64,000 nucleotides of DNA from Bolinopsis microptera (taxonomy: Eukaryota; Ctenophora; Tentaculata; Lobata; Bolinopsidae): assembly GCF_026151205.1 (NCBI RefSeq), contig NC_087073.1, positions 9,810,411 through 9,874,410 of the forward strand. The letters are read 5' to 3'. The translations under genes were made by a program, and so were the position numbers. Every line of letters starts with the position of its first letter. Within the stretch, counting starts at the first letter, position 1. The notes beneath the pieces were generated by a model that was given only the letters and a program-made list of their open reading frames with translations, had not been told where the DNA came from and made no database searches. Of the stretch, positions 21,658 to 32,590 are shown one piece after another.

Positions 21658-23101
21658 ATGACAATGCAACAAGTGCGCCTTATTGTCACCAGATTCTCGA
21701 GACTGAAAACGTCAAAAGCTGGACTAGAGTCCCCACCCTCTCGGGGTGGCTATGCTTACATCACACCCTCATGTGAGATATCCAGACCTGTACCGGTTGT
21801 GTACCCTCTGTTCCGAGGTGGCGTTGTTCAGAAAGTAGCTATTGGAAACGGTTTTATAGTCGGATCTTATGAAGAACATAAGAAGCAAGTTATATCTGCT
21901 TACGGTGTAAATAGGACGTTACAACTGGGTCAGCCTTCAGAGAATCATTTGTTTGACAAAAAGACGTGGCGAGTTGAAGAACCTGTGACTCAGTTAAGAA
22001 GTGGCAGGGCACACACACTAGGGCTCACTGAATCGGGGGTTTTGTTTGGATGGGGTAGTAATAACATGGGGCAGCTTGGGTTTTCTAGGACTACATCATC
22101 ATGTCCCTTCACTCACTTCAGTCTCAAAGGTTAGTCACTTTACTATCAAATACTTATGGTACTTTATTACAATGGGTACAATAAAATGTGTGTGTGTCAC
22201 CAGTCACCATGTTATATATTTTGTTTCATTAAAAAGTGGATTATTTCATTCATTAATTAATGTATCATTATGATATTTGGTGTGATATTATTTGTTGTGA
22301 TATTATTTGTTATGATATTTGTTATGATATTTGTTGTGATTTCCCAGTCCCTAACCTGATAAAAAACTTGCAGGAATTAAACATTTAGCAACTGGACTGG
22401 ACAACTCATTCCTTGTCACGTGTGATGGGTGTGTCCTCTCTTGTGGCTGGGCAGCTGACGGACAGACAGGATGTGGCTCCACTCAAACCCTGGACTCGTT
22501 CACTGAGGTCAATATACCACATCCCGTTACTAAAATCAGCTCCAGTGCGGACAGTACACTTGTACTGTGTAACAACGGTAAGGTCTTTGGCTGGGGAAAT
22601 AACGAATACAACCAGATATCACCCTCATCGGAGATGCAGATCTTGGAACCGTGTGAGATAGAGCTTCCTGAACCAATCACAGAGGTTGCTGCTGGAGGAA
22701 GCTTCTCCCTCTTCCTGTCAACTTCAGGACAAGTTTATAGCTGCGGGTATGGTCCTGGAACGGGACTTCATGCTGACGAGACAGTGTCTGTACCAACACT
22801 TGTACCAACATCTCATAAGTTAGAATCTATATCAGCTAGTTTAGACCATGCAGCAGGGATTACTTCTGAAGGTGGTGCAGTGAGGTGGGGCCGAGGTCAG
22901 CACAGTAAACTTATATCTGTAAATGATGAAGATATTGTTGAGCCAGAGTTGTTGGAAGGACTTAAACCCAAAGTTAGAGAGGTTTTATGTGGTCCCAATA
23001 AGACGTGTGTTATCACTGAGCAGCCTATTAGATCCGTGTCCAGGTTGGGTATGATAGAACCTGGAGAAGATGATAGTGATAGTGAGGACGAGGATCCTTA
23101 G
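21658..23101 (+). CDS. RCC1L: RCC1-like G-exchanging factor-like protein
   Basis: A seven-bladed RCC1-type beta-propeller of about 400 residues. In vertebrates RCC1L (WBSCR16) acts in mitochondria in ribosome assembly and fusion. There are two exons: 21658-22129 (donor AAAG|GTTAGT) and 22374-23101 (acceptor AACTTGCAG), joined in phase 1. Diagnostic stretches are SGRAHTLGLTESG, WGSNNMGQLGF, LSCGWAADGQTGCG and FGWGNNEYNQIS, which follow the order of human RCC1L. The N-terminus MTMQQVRLIVTRFSRLKTSK is basic and free of acidic residues, as expected of a mitochondrial presequence. The C-terminus is acidic (DDSDSEDEDP). TTTTACAG just before the ATG suggests a spliced 5' UTR. Slightly shorter than the human protein. 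Confidence 0.85.
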
Positions 23102-23431
23102 TTTTAATTAGGCTGTAATTTTATTCATCATTAAGTTATTATAGGTCTATTCTCTACTTTTCGATTTATTGGGGGTGAAGCTAAGGCCATGCAACGGCTG
23201 TATAATAGATAATTTAAGCTGTTTTCTTAAGTTTTATGATTTTTGTCTTATATTTTGATTACGTATTTACGAGCTGTCTTACTTTTATCTTTTTATGTCT
23301 TCAAAATCATTCTTCAAGTGCAGGGAAAACGATTATTTCAGATTCAAAATTCGTTACCCAACAAAACAATCATAAAACTAACACAACATAGATATGTGAC
23401 TCAAGTGTTGGTTTGAGATTCCTCCTCGCTA

Positions 23432-24586
23432 ATGGGCAATGGTGCCTCTGCACAAGCTCCAGGCACAGCAGATATTCATGATCTATTCGAGGATACTGTG
23501 TTTGATGAATTAGAGGTGAAAAGAATAACTGCTATAAACGGTGAAAGTGGGTTAGAGGGGATACTGGCCAAACTTCTTCCAATGCCAATTCTACCTCACA
23601 TTCTCCTTTGGTTAAGAGGTATTTAAACGTGATCCTTTTATTTTGCAAATTTTATGTTTGGCAAGTCAAATTGATAACTGGTAACTTTTTGCTAAATGCA
23701 CTGATCTTTCAAATACTCATCATTTGAAATTGAGAGTGGTCAAGGACTTCTCTCACCACCAATAACTGTCACGTGACACGTAGTAATCTGGTAATAACTC
23801 TCAGATCAAGCAAGGAAAGAGGATTTGTCTGAGGAAATAACGATTGAACAGATAATATACTTGCTTGATACCCTCCATCCTTCTCAGCTGATAGAGAACA
23901 AGGTTTGCATTCTGAAAACGAGCAGGTTATCCGCTACCGCTTTAACTGTTCTCCTTTTTTAACATTTATGGTAACACCCTCATGTAAATTGTAATGAATT
24001 AAAGTTCTATTTTCTCTAGTATTATAGCTCTGCCACATCTCTTATTGGCACTCTTGTACAATATCTCACTTCTTTTTCAGAGAGACTTTGCCTGGAAGTT
24101 ATATGATATAGATGAAGACGGTTACATAGCACAGTTAGATTTAGTGGGAGTGTTACGATATTTACTGCCAGCTCTACCTCTGTCAAAACATCAGGTTAGA
24201 TACCATTATATCAACAGTTAGCTTTTGTATCTGGTTAACTAAAACCTGTCCTAATTAGTAGAGTACATATTATTATTATGAAACAATCGTCAGATGTTCG
24301 TGAGTTTAATTATTCTATCTTTATATCTATCTTAGAAAAGATGCAAACGATTTTTGGAGTTAATATATCCGAAACTTGTTCTCATAATAAAATGATACAC
24401 GCTTAATCAATCATTGTATGGTTAATGATTTTGCCCGGTATTTGATGACAAAATTTGTATCACCAGGTTTTGGCTCGGAGAGCTCTCGCTAGGTTCCCCG
24501 AGAAACGAGTTGCAAGGACTGATTTTTATAAACTTGTTCCGGATGCTCAGATAATGAAAATATTCACCAGGCCGATTCTGCTCTGA
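23432..24586 (+). CDS. EF-hand-like protein with an N-terminal myristoylation-type motif
   Basis: Four exons: 23432-23618, 23805-23902, 24081-24194 and 24467-24586, all with GT-AG borders and consistent phase, giving about 172 residues. The start MGNGASAQAP has Gly2 and Ser6, as in N-myristoylated proteins. Exon 3 encodes one EF-hand-like loop, DIDEDGYIAQLD, ending in Asp rather than the usual Glu. The N-terminal half (DIHDLFEDTVFDELEVKRI) and C-terminus (FYKLVPDAQIMKIFTRPILL) are helical with no second clear loop. The layout recalls calcineurin B-like and CHP proteins, but I cannot name an orthologue. It starts about 330 bp after the RCC1L stop, on the same strand. Confidence 0.65.
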
Positions 24587-24673
24587 CCATTTTTATTATA
24601 CTCAAACGTGAACCATTTATTTATTATAGCTGTAGATAGCCAACTGACAAATAAACGAATTATTTATTATTTT

Positions 24674-25360
24674 GGGGGGGGGGGGGGGGGGCAACCATAT
24701 TAAAGTATATTAAAGTATATCCCCGGGTCAAAATCGGAAAAAATCCTACATTTTAATATACTTTAATATACCTACAATTAGAAGATTTATATTCTTCGTT
24801 AAGATTTACATGATGAACTATATTTTTCACTCAGATTCGCAAGATAAGCCTGTTTTATGACTAGTACATGAATTTCCATCCAGATTGGTCAAAAATTGGC
24901 TGAGCTATGAGCTTTAAAAAATATGCCCATATTTGGGCATACGCTTTTGCCCAAATTCGCTTTTGCCCAAATTCGATAAAATTTCAATATTTTTTAATGA
25001 GACTAACTCTATGTGAAAGATATAACTCAGTGTTTGTTGAATATAGTGGATACTAAGTAAAAAGACCTCCATGAACAAAATTGGGAAAATTGCACATAAT
25101 ATCTCGGTTCGGAATACTAGCCAAAATGACTTCATTAAAATTGAAATAACTCCATCAGTTTTCAATATTTTTTTCAAGAACTTTTTGGAATCGATTAAGA
25201 ATTGCATTTCAAGCTTATTTTGGGCAACAATTTTTGATGTAGGCCTCCAAGGAGATAGGGATATATTAAAGTATATTGTAGGTATATTAAAGTATATTAA
25301 AGTATATCCCCGGGTCAAAATCGGGAAAAATCCTACATTTTAATATACTTTAATATGGTT

Positions 25361-25391
<31 letters not shown>

Positions 25392-25392
25392 C
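24674..25392. mobile_element. Inverted-repeat element capped by G-run and C-run
   Basis: A 719-bp element starting with 18 G and ending with 30 C. Inside the homopolymers the arms read CAACCATATTAAAGTATATT on the left and the reverse complement on the right. Each arm also holds TATCCCCGGGTCAAAATCGG and ATCCTACATTTTAATATACT. TATTTT flanks both sides (24668-24673 and 25393-25398), a possible 6-bp target duplication, although the DNA is AT-rich. The core (TATGCCCATATTTGGGCATA, GAGACTAACT) resembles 39900-40250. There is no coding capacity, so it is non-autonomous. Confidence 0.65.
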
Positions 25393-25579
25393 TATTTTTG
25401 ATACTTGTGAATAATGTTTTAATACTGTGAATACTTAGAATAATAATCATATTTCTTGTAATAAATTTAATTTGTAATATATCTTTCTGGTAAAATTGTG
25501 ATTTCTTAGAACAATAAGGAATGGAATACTGATTGTTAAGTCTATAATGTTTCTTAAACTCAATCAGTTAAATAATAAT

Positions 25580-27337
25580 ATGACAACAAATCAGTCAAAG
25601 CTAACAGTAATTAAAGTTTCTTGTCCCAGGATGGTGGCTTCAAAGATAGATTTACCAGCAGATTTTGGTATTGAAAATCTGGACTGTCCTGTTCATGGAA
25701 ACATTGAGATTAACCTAATGGACAATCAGAAGATGAAGGCAAACTCTATGATACTTGGGCTCCACAGCCCAGTCTTTCAGAACATGTTTTTCAACCTAGG
25801 ACTTACCACTGTTGATGCAGATGATTTTAGTCCTGACATTGTAAGAGTATTCCTCAGTTCATTGTACAGTGGTAGAATTGAGTTTAATAAGGAGAATTTC
25901 CGTGAGTTGAACAAGATATCAACAGTGTTCAAGGTTGAATGGATTACACGAAAATGTATGACTTTCTATGATGACATCATTGATGATTGGGTATTGGAGT
26001 CACATGATGACTTCGATAGTTATTTATACCCATTAATGAGTTGGATGATAGACGAAGCGTTGCATGCTAATGTGGCTATAAAAGATTTACAGCTTCAAGA
26101 AATAGCTCTTCAGAAGTTTTTAAACATTTCTCATCGTCATTATGCAAACTTAGCTACGGGTTTTGTTCTTCATTACCTTGACGATTTTTCTGGTGCATCG
26201 TTAGATAAACTGGATATCATGATCAAAATGTCTGGAGAAAACGTATCATCTTTGGTAAGTATTGTTCGTACAAGTATTTCTGAAATTGGAGAGAAGGGGC
26301 TCAGTCCGAACTCAAGATACCTGCTCGAGCACCTTGACCTTGTAAAGTGCAGAAAAGTTGCCCCTGAGTTGTGTGATGAAATTTTCGACATTTTGACTGA
26401 GGGCATTGATAAATTAACTGGTCCTGATACTAAGTTTGTGGCTCAACTGTTGAGAAGTTCGTTAAAATCATCGTTCTCTTCGAATTCCAAAAAGATCAAA
26501 GTCTCATCCAAGAACAGACGTTTAAAAACACCTAAGTATGAGGCGTTTTTAAACGTTCTTCTTGATGATAAATACTTCAGAGAAGTTGAAAATAGAGGAG
26601 GGGACCTCCCTGGAAAATACGACTTATTGTCCTTTGTGTTAGATGCTTTATCAGATTCTAAGGATGTTACCAACATGTACATGGTTTTTGAGGGGTTAGA
26701 AATGTTTACTTTAGGCGACTGCTTCTACAACTTTCCTGACAATATAGCAGAAAAACTGGTGCTGCTGAAGGCTCGTCGAGGATTTTCATACGTACATCCT
26801 GAGTTTCTTGAACATTTGGGCTTTAGGTTAAATCCCAGAGCGTTAAATTTGTTGCTGGAATGTAGGGACCTTGTTTCTTTCAGAAATTCAGTAAGAATTG
26901 CCGCAGAGAAGTCCGTGAATCTCAATAAATTTTATTCTGAAGAAACTCTGCATTCATTTCGTTATAGGCGCCAAAAGTGCTCAAGTAACCTTGCTTGCGG
27001 ATTTATCATCAAAGTCACACCAGGGACAGTAGAACAGCCTGATCTGTTCAATATTCAGCTAGTGAGAAGGGGCCCTGAGTATCATTCTGGAAATAGTTTT
27101 TACCCCCATCTTATCAACGTTTCACCGGAAAAAATTCACCTTGTTATCGAAGAGTTGGAAACGGACAGTAACATACGTTCACATACGATTTCATGGCGTG
27201 GAAAACCTTTCCGTGCTTCTGAAAATGGTTCTTTCTATTGGCAGTGGGGAAAAAGTTATGTTAAAAGTTCTAATCTAATCTATCCTAACCAGCATCTGCA
27301 AACCAGCATACGATTTATTGCATACATGGACCGATAA
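25580..27337 (+). CDS. BTB/POZ-domain protein, tandem copy A
   Basis: Intronless gene of 585 residues from the ATG at 25580, the start conserved in all three copies (MTTNQSKLTVIKVSCPRM); an in-frame ATG at 25547 is specific to this copy. Residues about 40-140 form a BTB/POZ fold: MKANSMILGLHSPVFQNMFF, then IVRVFLSSLYSGRIEFNKEN, then FKVEWITRKCM. A helical BACK-like stretch follows, and a C-terminal region with GFIIKVTPGTVEQPDLF and a final RFIAYMDR is probably beta-rich. BTB proteins of this shape often act as cullin-3 substrate adaptors; that role is inference. The frame is undamaged. The 5' flank differs from copies B and C because the G/C-capped element lies just upstream. Confidence 0.8.
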   Translation: MTTNQSKLTVIKVSCPRMVASKIDLPADFGIENLDCPVHGNIEINLMDNQKMKANSMILGLHSPVFQNMFFNLGLTTVDADDFSPDIVRVFLSSLYSGRIEFNKENFRELNKISTVFKVEWITRKCMTFYDDIIDDWVLESHDDFDSYLYPLMSWMIDEALHANVAIKDLQLQEIALQKFLNISHRHYANLATGFVLHYLDDFSGASLDKLDIMIKMSGENVSSLVSIVRTSISEIGEKGLSPNSRYLLEHLDLVKCRKVAPELCDEIFDILTEGIDKLTGPDTKFVAQLLRSSLKSSFSSNSKKIKVSSKNRRLKTPKYEAFLNVLLDDKYFREVENRGGDLPGKYDLLSFVLDALSDSKDVTNMYMVFEGLEMFTLGDCFYNFPDNIAEKLVLLKARRGFSYVHPEFLEHLGFRLNPRALNLLLECRDLVSFRNSVRIAAEKSVNLNKFYSEETLHSFRYRRQKCSSNLACGFIIKVTPGTVEQPDLFNIQLVRRGPEYHSGNSFYPHLINVSPEKIHLVIEELETDSNIRSHTISWRGKPFRASENGSFYWQWGKSYVKSSNLIYPNQHLQTSIRFIAYMDR

Positions 27338-27730
27338 CAAATTTTTTTCGTCGGTTGTTATAAGACTATTTAACAAACGAAGATAGCTACTATTTTTAGT
27401 TGAATGTTGAATACTGAAAGTAATTTTACAGGTTGTCTAATGAATATTTAGTATGCTTGCTATTTTTAACATAATCAAACCTTATTTAGCACTTTATGAT
27501 CAATTCAAATTTGTTTATATATACCTTCTTTTTTCCCAATTTAAATTTTATCGAATTTAATCAAGAATCGTTATTAAAATATTTATAACCTTACAACTGC
27601 CCTTGTTGTTTAATATTTTAGTGACTGTGTCAGATATAATGATCATTTGATAAAATAGCTATCACCTGTAATCACGAATACTGAGATATTCTCGCAATAA
27701 TATTTGACCGTTTAAAGGTTTCGTGTAAAT

Positions 27731-29504
27731 ATGACAACAAATCAGTCAAAGCTAACAGTAATTAAAGTTTCTTGTCCCAGGATGGTGGTTTCAAAGATAG
27801 ATTTACCAGCAGATTTTGGTATTGAAAATCTGGACTGTCCTGTTCATGGAAACATTGAGATAAACTTAATGGACAATCAGAAGATGAAGGCAAACTCTAT
27901 GATACTTGGGCTCCACAGCCCAGTCTTTCAGAACATGTTTTTCAACCTAGGACTTACCACTGTTGATGCAGATGATTTTAGTCCTGACATTGTAAGAGTA
28001 TTCCTCAGTTCATTGTACAGTGGTAGAATTGAGTTTAATAAGGAGAATTTCCGTGAGTTGAACAAGATATCAACAGTGTTCAAGGTTGAATGGATTACAC
28101 GAAAATGTATGACTTTCTATGATGACATCATTGATGATAATTGGGAATTGGACTCACATGATGACTTCGATAGTTATTTATACCCACTAATGAGCTGGAT
28201 GATAGACGAAGCGTTGCATGCTAATGTGGCTATAAAAGATTTACAGCTTCAAGAAATAGCTCTTCAGAAGTTTTTGAAGATTTCTCATCGTTATCATCAA
28301 AACTTAGCTACGGATTTTGTTCTTCGTTACCTTGACGATTTTTCTGGTGCATCGTTAGATAAACTGGATATCATGATCAAAATGTCTGGAGAAAACGTCT
28401 CATCTTTGGTAAGTATTATTCATACAAGTATTTCTGAAATTGGAGAGAATGGGCTCAGTCCGAACTCAAGATACCTGCTCGAGCACATTGACCTTGTAAA
28501 GTGCAGAACAGTTGCCCCTGAGTTGTGTGATGAAATTTTCGACATTTTGACTGAGGGCATTGATAAATTAACTGGTCCTGATGCTAAGTTTGTGGCTCAA
28601 CTGTTGAGAAGTTCGTTGAAATCATCGTTCTCTTTGAATTCCAAAAAGATCAAAATAAAGGGGGCTGAGAATTCTTCACTCAGTGAACCTAAGTATGAGG
28701 TTTTTTTTTAACGTTCTTCTTGATGATAAATGCCTCAGAAAAGTTGAAGATAGAGCATGTGAGCTCCCTGACGATGAAGAAATTTCCTTTGTATTAGATG
28801 CCTTGTCAGACTCAAAGGATGTAACTAACATGTACATGGTTTTTGAGGGGTTAAAAATGTTTACTTCAAATTGTTGGAATTGCTTCGACCACTTTTCTGA
28901 CAATGTAGTAGAAAAACTGATGCTGCTGAAGGCTCGTCGAGGATTTTCATACGTACATCCAGAATTTCTTGAACATTTGGGCTTTAGGTATTATCCCAGA
29001 GCGTTAAATTTGTTGCTGGACTGTAGGGACCTTGTTTCTTTCAGAAATTCAGTAAGAATTGCTGCAGAGACGTCCGTGAATCTTGATAAATTTTATTCTG
29101 AAGAAACTCTGCATTCATTTCGTTATAAGCGCCAAAAGTGCTTACATTTGAGTGACCTTGCTTGTGGATTTATCATCAAAGTCACACCAGGGACAATAGA
29201 ACAGCCTGATCTGTTCAATATTCAGCTAGTGAGAAGGGGCCCTGAGTATCATTCTGGAAATAGTTTTTACCCCCATCTTATCAACGTTTCACCGGAAAAA
29301 ATTCACCTTGTTATCGAAGAGTTGGAAACGGACAGTAACATACGTTCACATACGATTTCATGGCGTGGAAAACCTTTCCGTGCTTCTGAAAATGGTTCTT
29401 TCTATTGGCAGTGGGGAAAAAGTTATGTTAAAAGTTCTAATCTAATCTATCCTAACCAGCATCTGCAAACCAGCATACGATTTATTGCATACATGGACCG
29501 ATAA
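27731..29504 (+). pseudogene. BTB/POZ-domain protein, tandem copy B, frameshifted
   Basis: Second unit of the array, 2,151 bp downstream of copy A. It has the same BTB, helical and C-terminal parts, but a run of nine T at 28701-28709 adds one net base compared with copy A. The first frame ends at 28711 after about 326 residues. The remainder (FNVLLDDKCLRK onward) continues in the next frame to 29504. The last 350 or so bases are essentially identical to copy A. A homopolymer indel could also be a sequencing error. If real, the product keeps the BTB domain but loses the C-terminal domain. Confidence 0.75.
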
Positions 29505-29887
29505 CAAATTTAACGTCGATTGTTATAAGACTCTTTAACAAACAATGATAGCTACTATTTTTAGTTGAATACTGAAAGTAATTTTACAGCTTGTCTAGTG
29601 AATATTTAGCATGCTTGCTATTTTTAACATAATCAAACCTTATTTAGCACTTTATGATCAATTCAAATTTGTTTATATACCTTCTTTTTTCCCAATTTAA
29701 ATTTTATCGAATTTAATCAAGAATCGTTATTAAACTATTTATAACCTTACAACTGCCCTTGTTGTTTAATATTTTAGTGACTGTGTCAGATATAATGATC
29801 ATTTGATAAAATAGCTATCAGCTGTAATCACGAATACTGAGATATTCTAGCAATAATATTTGACCGTTTAAAAGGTTTTGTGTAAGT

Positions 29888-31645
29888 ATGACAACAAATC
29901 AATCAAAGCTAACAGTAATTAAAGTTTCTTGTCCCAGGATGGTGGTTTCAAAGATAGATTTACCAGCAGATTTTGGTATTGAAAATCTGGACTGTCCTGT
30001 TCATGGAAACATTGAGATAAACTTAATGGACAATCAGAAGATGAAGGCAAACTCTATGATACTTGGGCTCCACAGCCCAGTCTTTCAGAACATTTTTTTC
30101 AACCTAGGACTTACAACTGTTGATGCAGATGATTTTAGTCCTGACATTGTAAGAGTATTTCTCAGCTCATTGTACAGTGGTAGAGTTGAGTTTACTAAGG
30201 AGAATTTCCGTGAGTTGAACAAGATATCAACAGTGTTCAAGGTGGAATGGTTTACAAAAAAATGTATGATGTTCTATGATGACATCATTGCTGATGAATG
30301 TGTAAAGTACGAATATTATTACCGCCATCAGTTGATTGATATTTATCCGCTTATGAGCTGGATGATAGACGAAGCGTTGTATGCAAAAGTGACTACAAAA
30401 GATTTACAGCTTCTAGAAATAGCTGTTCAGAAGTTTTTAAAGATTTCTGGTTATTATCAAAACCTAGCTACGGAATTTGTTCGTTGTTACCTTGACGATT
30501 TTTCTGGTGCATCGTTGGATAAACTCGATATCATGATCAAAATGTCTGGAGAAAACGTCTCATCTTTGGTAAGTATTGTTCATACAAGTATTTCTGAAAT
30601 TGGAGAGAAGGGGCTCAGTCCGAACTCAAGATACCTGCTCGAGCACATTGACCTTGTAAAGTGCAGAACAGTTGCCCCTGAGTTGTGTGATGAAATTTTC
30701 GACATTTTGACTGAGGGCATTGATAAATTAACTGGCCCTGATACTAAGTTTGTAGCTCAACTGTTGAGAAGTTCGTTGAAATCATCGTTCTCTTCGAATT
30801 CCAAAAAGATCAAAGTCGAGGAAAAGAGAGTTGAGATTTCTTCACTCAGTGAAGCTAAGTATGAGGTGTTTTTAAACTTTCTTCTTGATGATAAAAGCCT
30901 CAGAGAAGTTCAAATGAAAGAATGTGACCTCCCTGGAAATGAACAATTATACTTTGTGTTAGATGCCTTGTCAGACTCAAAGGATGTTACTAACATGTAC
31001 ATGGTTTTTGAGGGATTAGAAAGGTTTACTGCATACAGATACTGCTTACCCTTTTCTGACGATATAGTAGAGAAACTGGTGCTGCTGAAGGCTCGTCGAG
31101 GATTTTCATACGTTCATCCTGAGTTTCTTGAAACTTTGAGCTTCAAGTATCATCCCAGAGCGTTAAATTTGTTGCTGGAATGTAGGGACCTTGTTTCTTT
31201 CAGAAATTCAGTAAGAATTGCCGCAGAGAAGTCCGTGAATATTAATACATTTTTTTCTGAAGAAACTCTGCATTCATTTTGTTATAAGCGCCAAAAGTGC
31301 TTGCATTTGAGTGACCTTGATTGCGGATTTATCATCAAAGTCACACCAGGGACAGTAAAACAGCCTGATCTGTTCAATATCCAGCTAGTGAGAAGGGGCC
31401 CTGAGTATCATTCTGGAAATAAGTTTCACCCCCCTCTTATTAACGTTACACCGGAAAAAATTCACCTTGTAATCGAAAAGTTGGAATCGGACAGTAACCC
31501 ACGTTCACTTATAATTTCATGGAATGGAAAACCTCTCCGTGCTTCTGAAAATGGTTCTTTCTATTGGCAGTGGGGAACAGATCTAATCTATCCTAACGAG
31601 AATCTGCAAACCAGCATACGATTTATTGCATACATGGACCGATAA
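29888..31645 (+). CDS. BTB/POZ-domain protein, tandem copy C
   Basis: Third unit, 2,157 bp after copy B, encoding 585 residues in one frame. The BTB domain is nearly the same as in copies A and B. Several patches differ strongly: after the BTB domain (ADECVKYEYYYRHQLIDIYP in place of the HDDFDSYLYP stretch), around residues 310-345, and near the end, where a short segment (SYVKSSN) is missing before LIYPNENLQ. Identical blocks next to divergent patches suggest gene conversion or diversifying selection. About 240 bases upstream are shared with the 5' flank of copy B. Confidence 0.8.
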   Translation: MTTNQSKLTVIKVSCPRMVVSKIDLPADFGIENLDCPVHGNIEINLMDNQKMKANSMILGLHSPVFQNIFFNLGLTTVDADDFSPDIVRVFLSSLYSGRVEFTKENFRELNKISTVFKVEWFTKKCMMFYDDIIADECVKYEYYYRHQLIDIYPLMSWMIDEALYAKVTTKDLQLLEIAVQKFLKISGYYQNLATEFVRCYLDDFSGASLDKLDIMIKMSGENVSSLVSIVHTSISEIGEKGLSPNSRYLLEHIDLVKCRTVAPELCDEIFDILTEGIDKLTGPDTKFVAQLLRSSLKSSFSSNSKKIKVEEKRVEISSLSEAKYEVFLNFLLDDKSLREVQMKECDLPGNEQLYFVLDALSDSKDVTNMYMVFEGLERFTAYRYCLPFSDDIVEKLVLLKARRGFSYVHPEFLETLSFKYHPRALNLLLECRDLVSFRNSVRIAAEKSVNINTFFSEETLHSFCYKRQKCLHLSDLDCGFIIKVTPGTVKQPDLFNIQLVRRGPEYHSGNKFHPPLINVTPEKIHLVIEKLESDSNPRSLIISWNGKPLRASENGSFYWQWGTDLIYPNENLQTSIRFIAYMDR

Positions 31646-32110
31646 CAAATTTTTCCGTCGGTTGTTATAAGACTCTTTAACAAACAATGATAACTACTAT
31701 TTTTACTTGAATACTGAAAGTAATTTTACAGCTTGTCTAGTGAATATTTAGTATGCTTGCTATTTTTAACATAATCAAACCTTATTTTGCACTTTTTGAT
31801 CAATTAAAATTGTTTATACAATTTTATTACGATTAATTGCATACGCCATACGATTAATTGTATATATGGACAGATTTTCATCGTTTGGTTGTATTACTTT
31901 TTCTAACAATCATTTATTGTAACTACGATATATTCACTATACGTTATTCACTTTAATAAGGACATTTTTTTATAGCTTATCTAGATATATTCTCAATTTA
32001 ACAATGCATGATATGTTTTAAATAATCAAACCTAATTTAACCCTTTTTATCAAGTTTTATTTTCAAATTATTTTATGAATCAATTGTTTCAATTTTGATT
32101 TTATTAATAG
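31646..32110 (+). pseudogene. 3' flank of BTB copy C plus a decayed fourth BTB tail
   Basis: After copy C the shared 3' flank runs to about 31810. From about 31847 a degraded second version appears: ACGATTAATTGTATATATGG matches the end of the coding frame (RFIAYMDR), and later ATAATCAAACCTAATTTAAC matches the common downstream flank. This looks like the last remains of a fourth array member. There is no usable frame. Confidence 0.55.
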
Positions 32111-32260
32111 TGGTGTCAATGTCAGTTATAATCTAACATTGTTCAGCGTTCATTTTCTTTCAAAAATTTGTCCTGCTTTGATTTCGAGGGGCAAGAGTGA
32201 TTACATACGAGAGTAAACTGTACATGATATTCAATTCAAAAACATTTCATCGTAACAGCC

Positions 32261-32586
32261 CAGTTCCACGGCTCAGTTTTGCGACCAGATTTGACACAAA
32301 ACTCCACGCAATGAGTTTTGAAAAGCAAAACTCCGCGAAAGCAGTTTTGTTTACAATGTACGTTTCCACGGTTGGTATATTTGCACGCAGATTTGCGCGC
32401 GCACGTGGGCGCATTATAATGAAATTTCCCACGCGAGCGCCCATGTTAAAACTGCTGTCACGGAGTTTTGGGTCATATCAAAAATATTTCTCCGTGCGGA
32501 GAAATATTTTTGAATTTCATTTCCGGTCGCAAAAATGTGAGAAAAAATGTGAGCAAATCTGGTTGCAAAACTGAGCCATGGAACTG
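32261..32586. mobile_element. MITE-like element with about 35-bp inverted ends
   Basis: CAGTTCCACGGCTCAGTTTT at 32261 is mirrored by AAAACTGAGCCATGGAACTG at 32586. The inverted ends extend about 35 bases with three mismatches. The interior has GC-rich CGCGCG stretches and further inverted motifs (TCTCCGTGCGGAGA). It is 326 bp. An open frame crosses it on each strand, but neither shows a domain. I could not find a clean target duplication. Confidence 0.65.
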
Positions 32587-32590
32587 CATA

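Noticed and set aside
25363-25392. Long C-runs as assembly gaps or artefacts
   Set aside because: Run lengths may be inaccurate, but the repeated flanking context and inverted arms argue that the runs are real sequence features.
32197-32574. 125-residue plus-strand frame
   Set aside because: It lies across the MITE, including its inverted ends, and has no domain.
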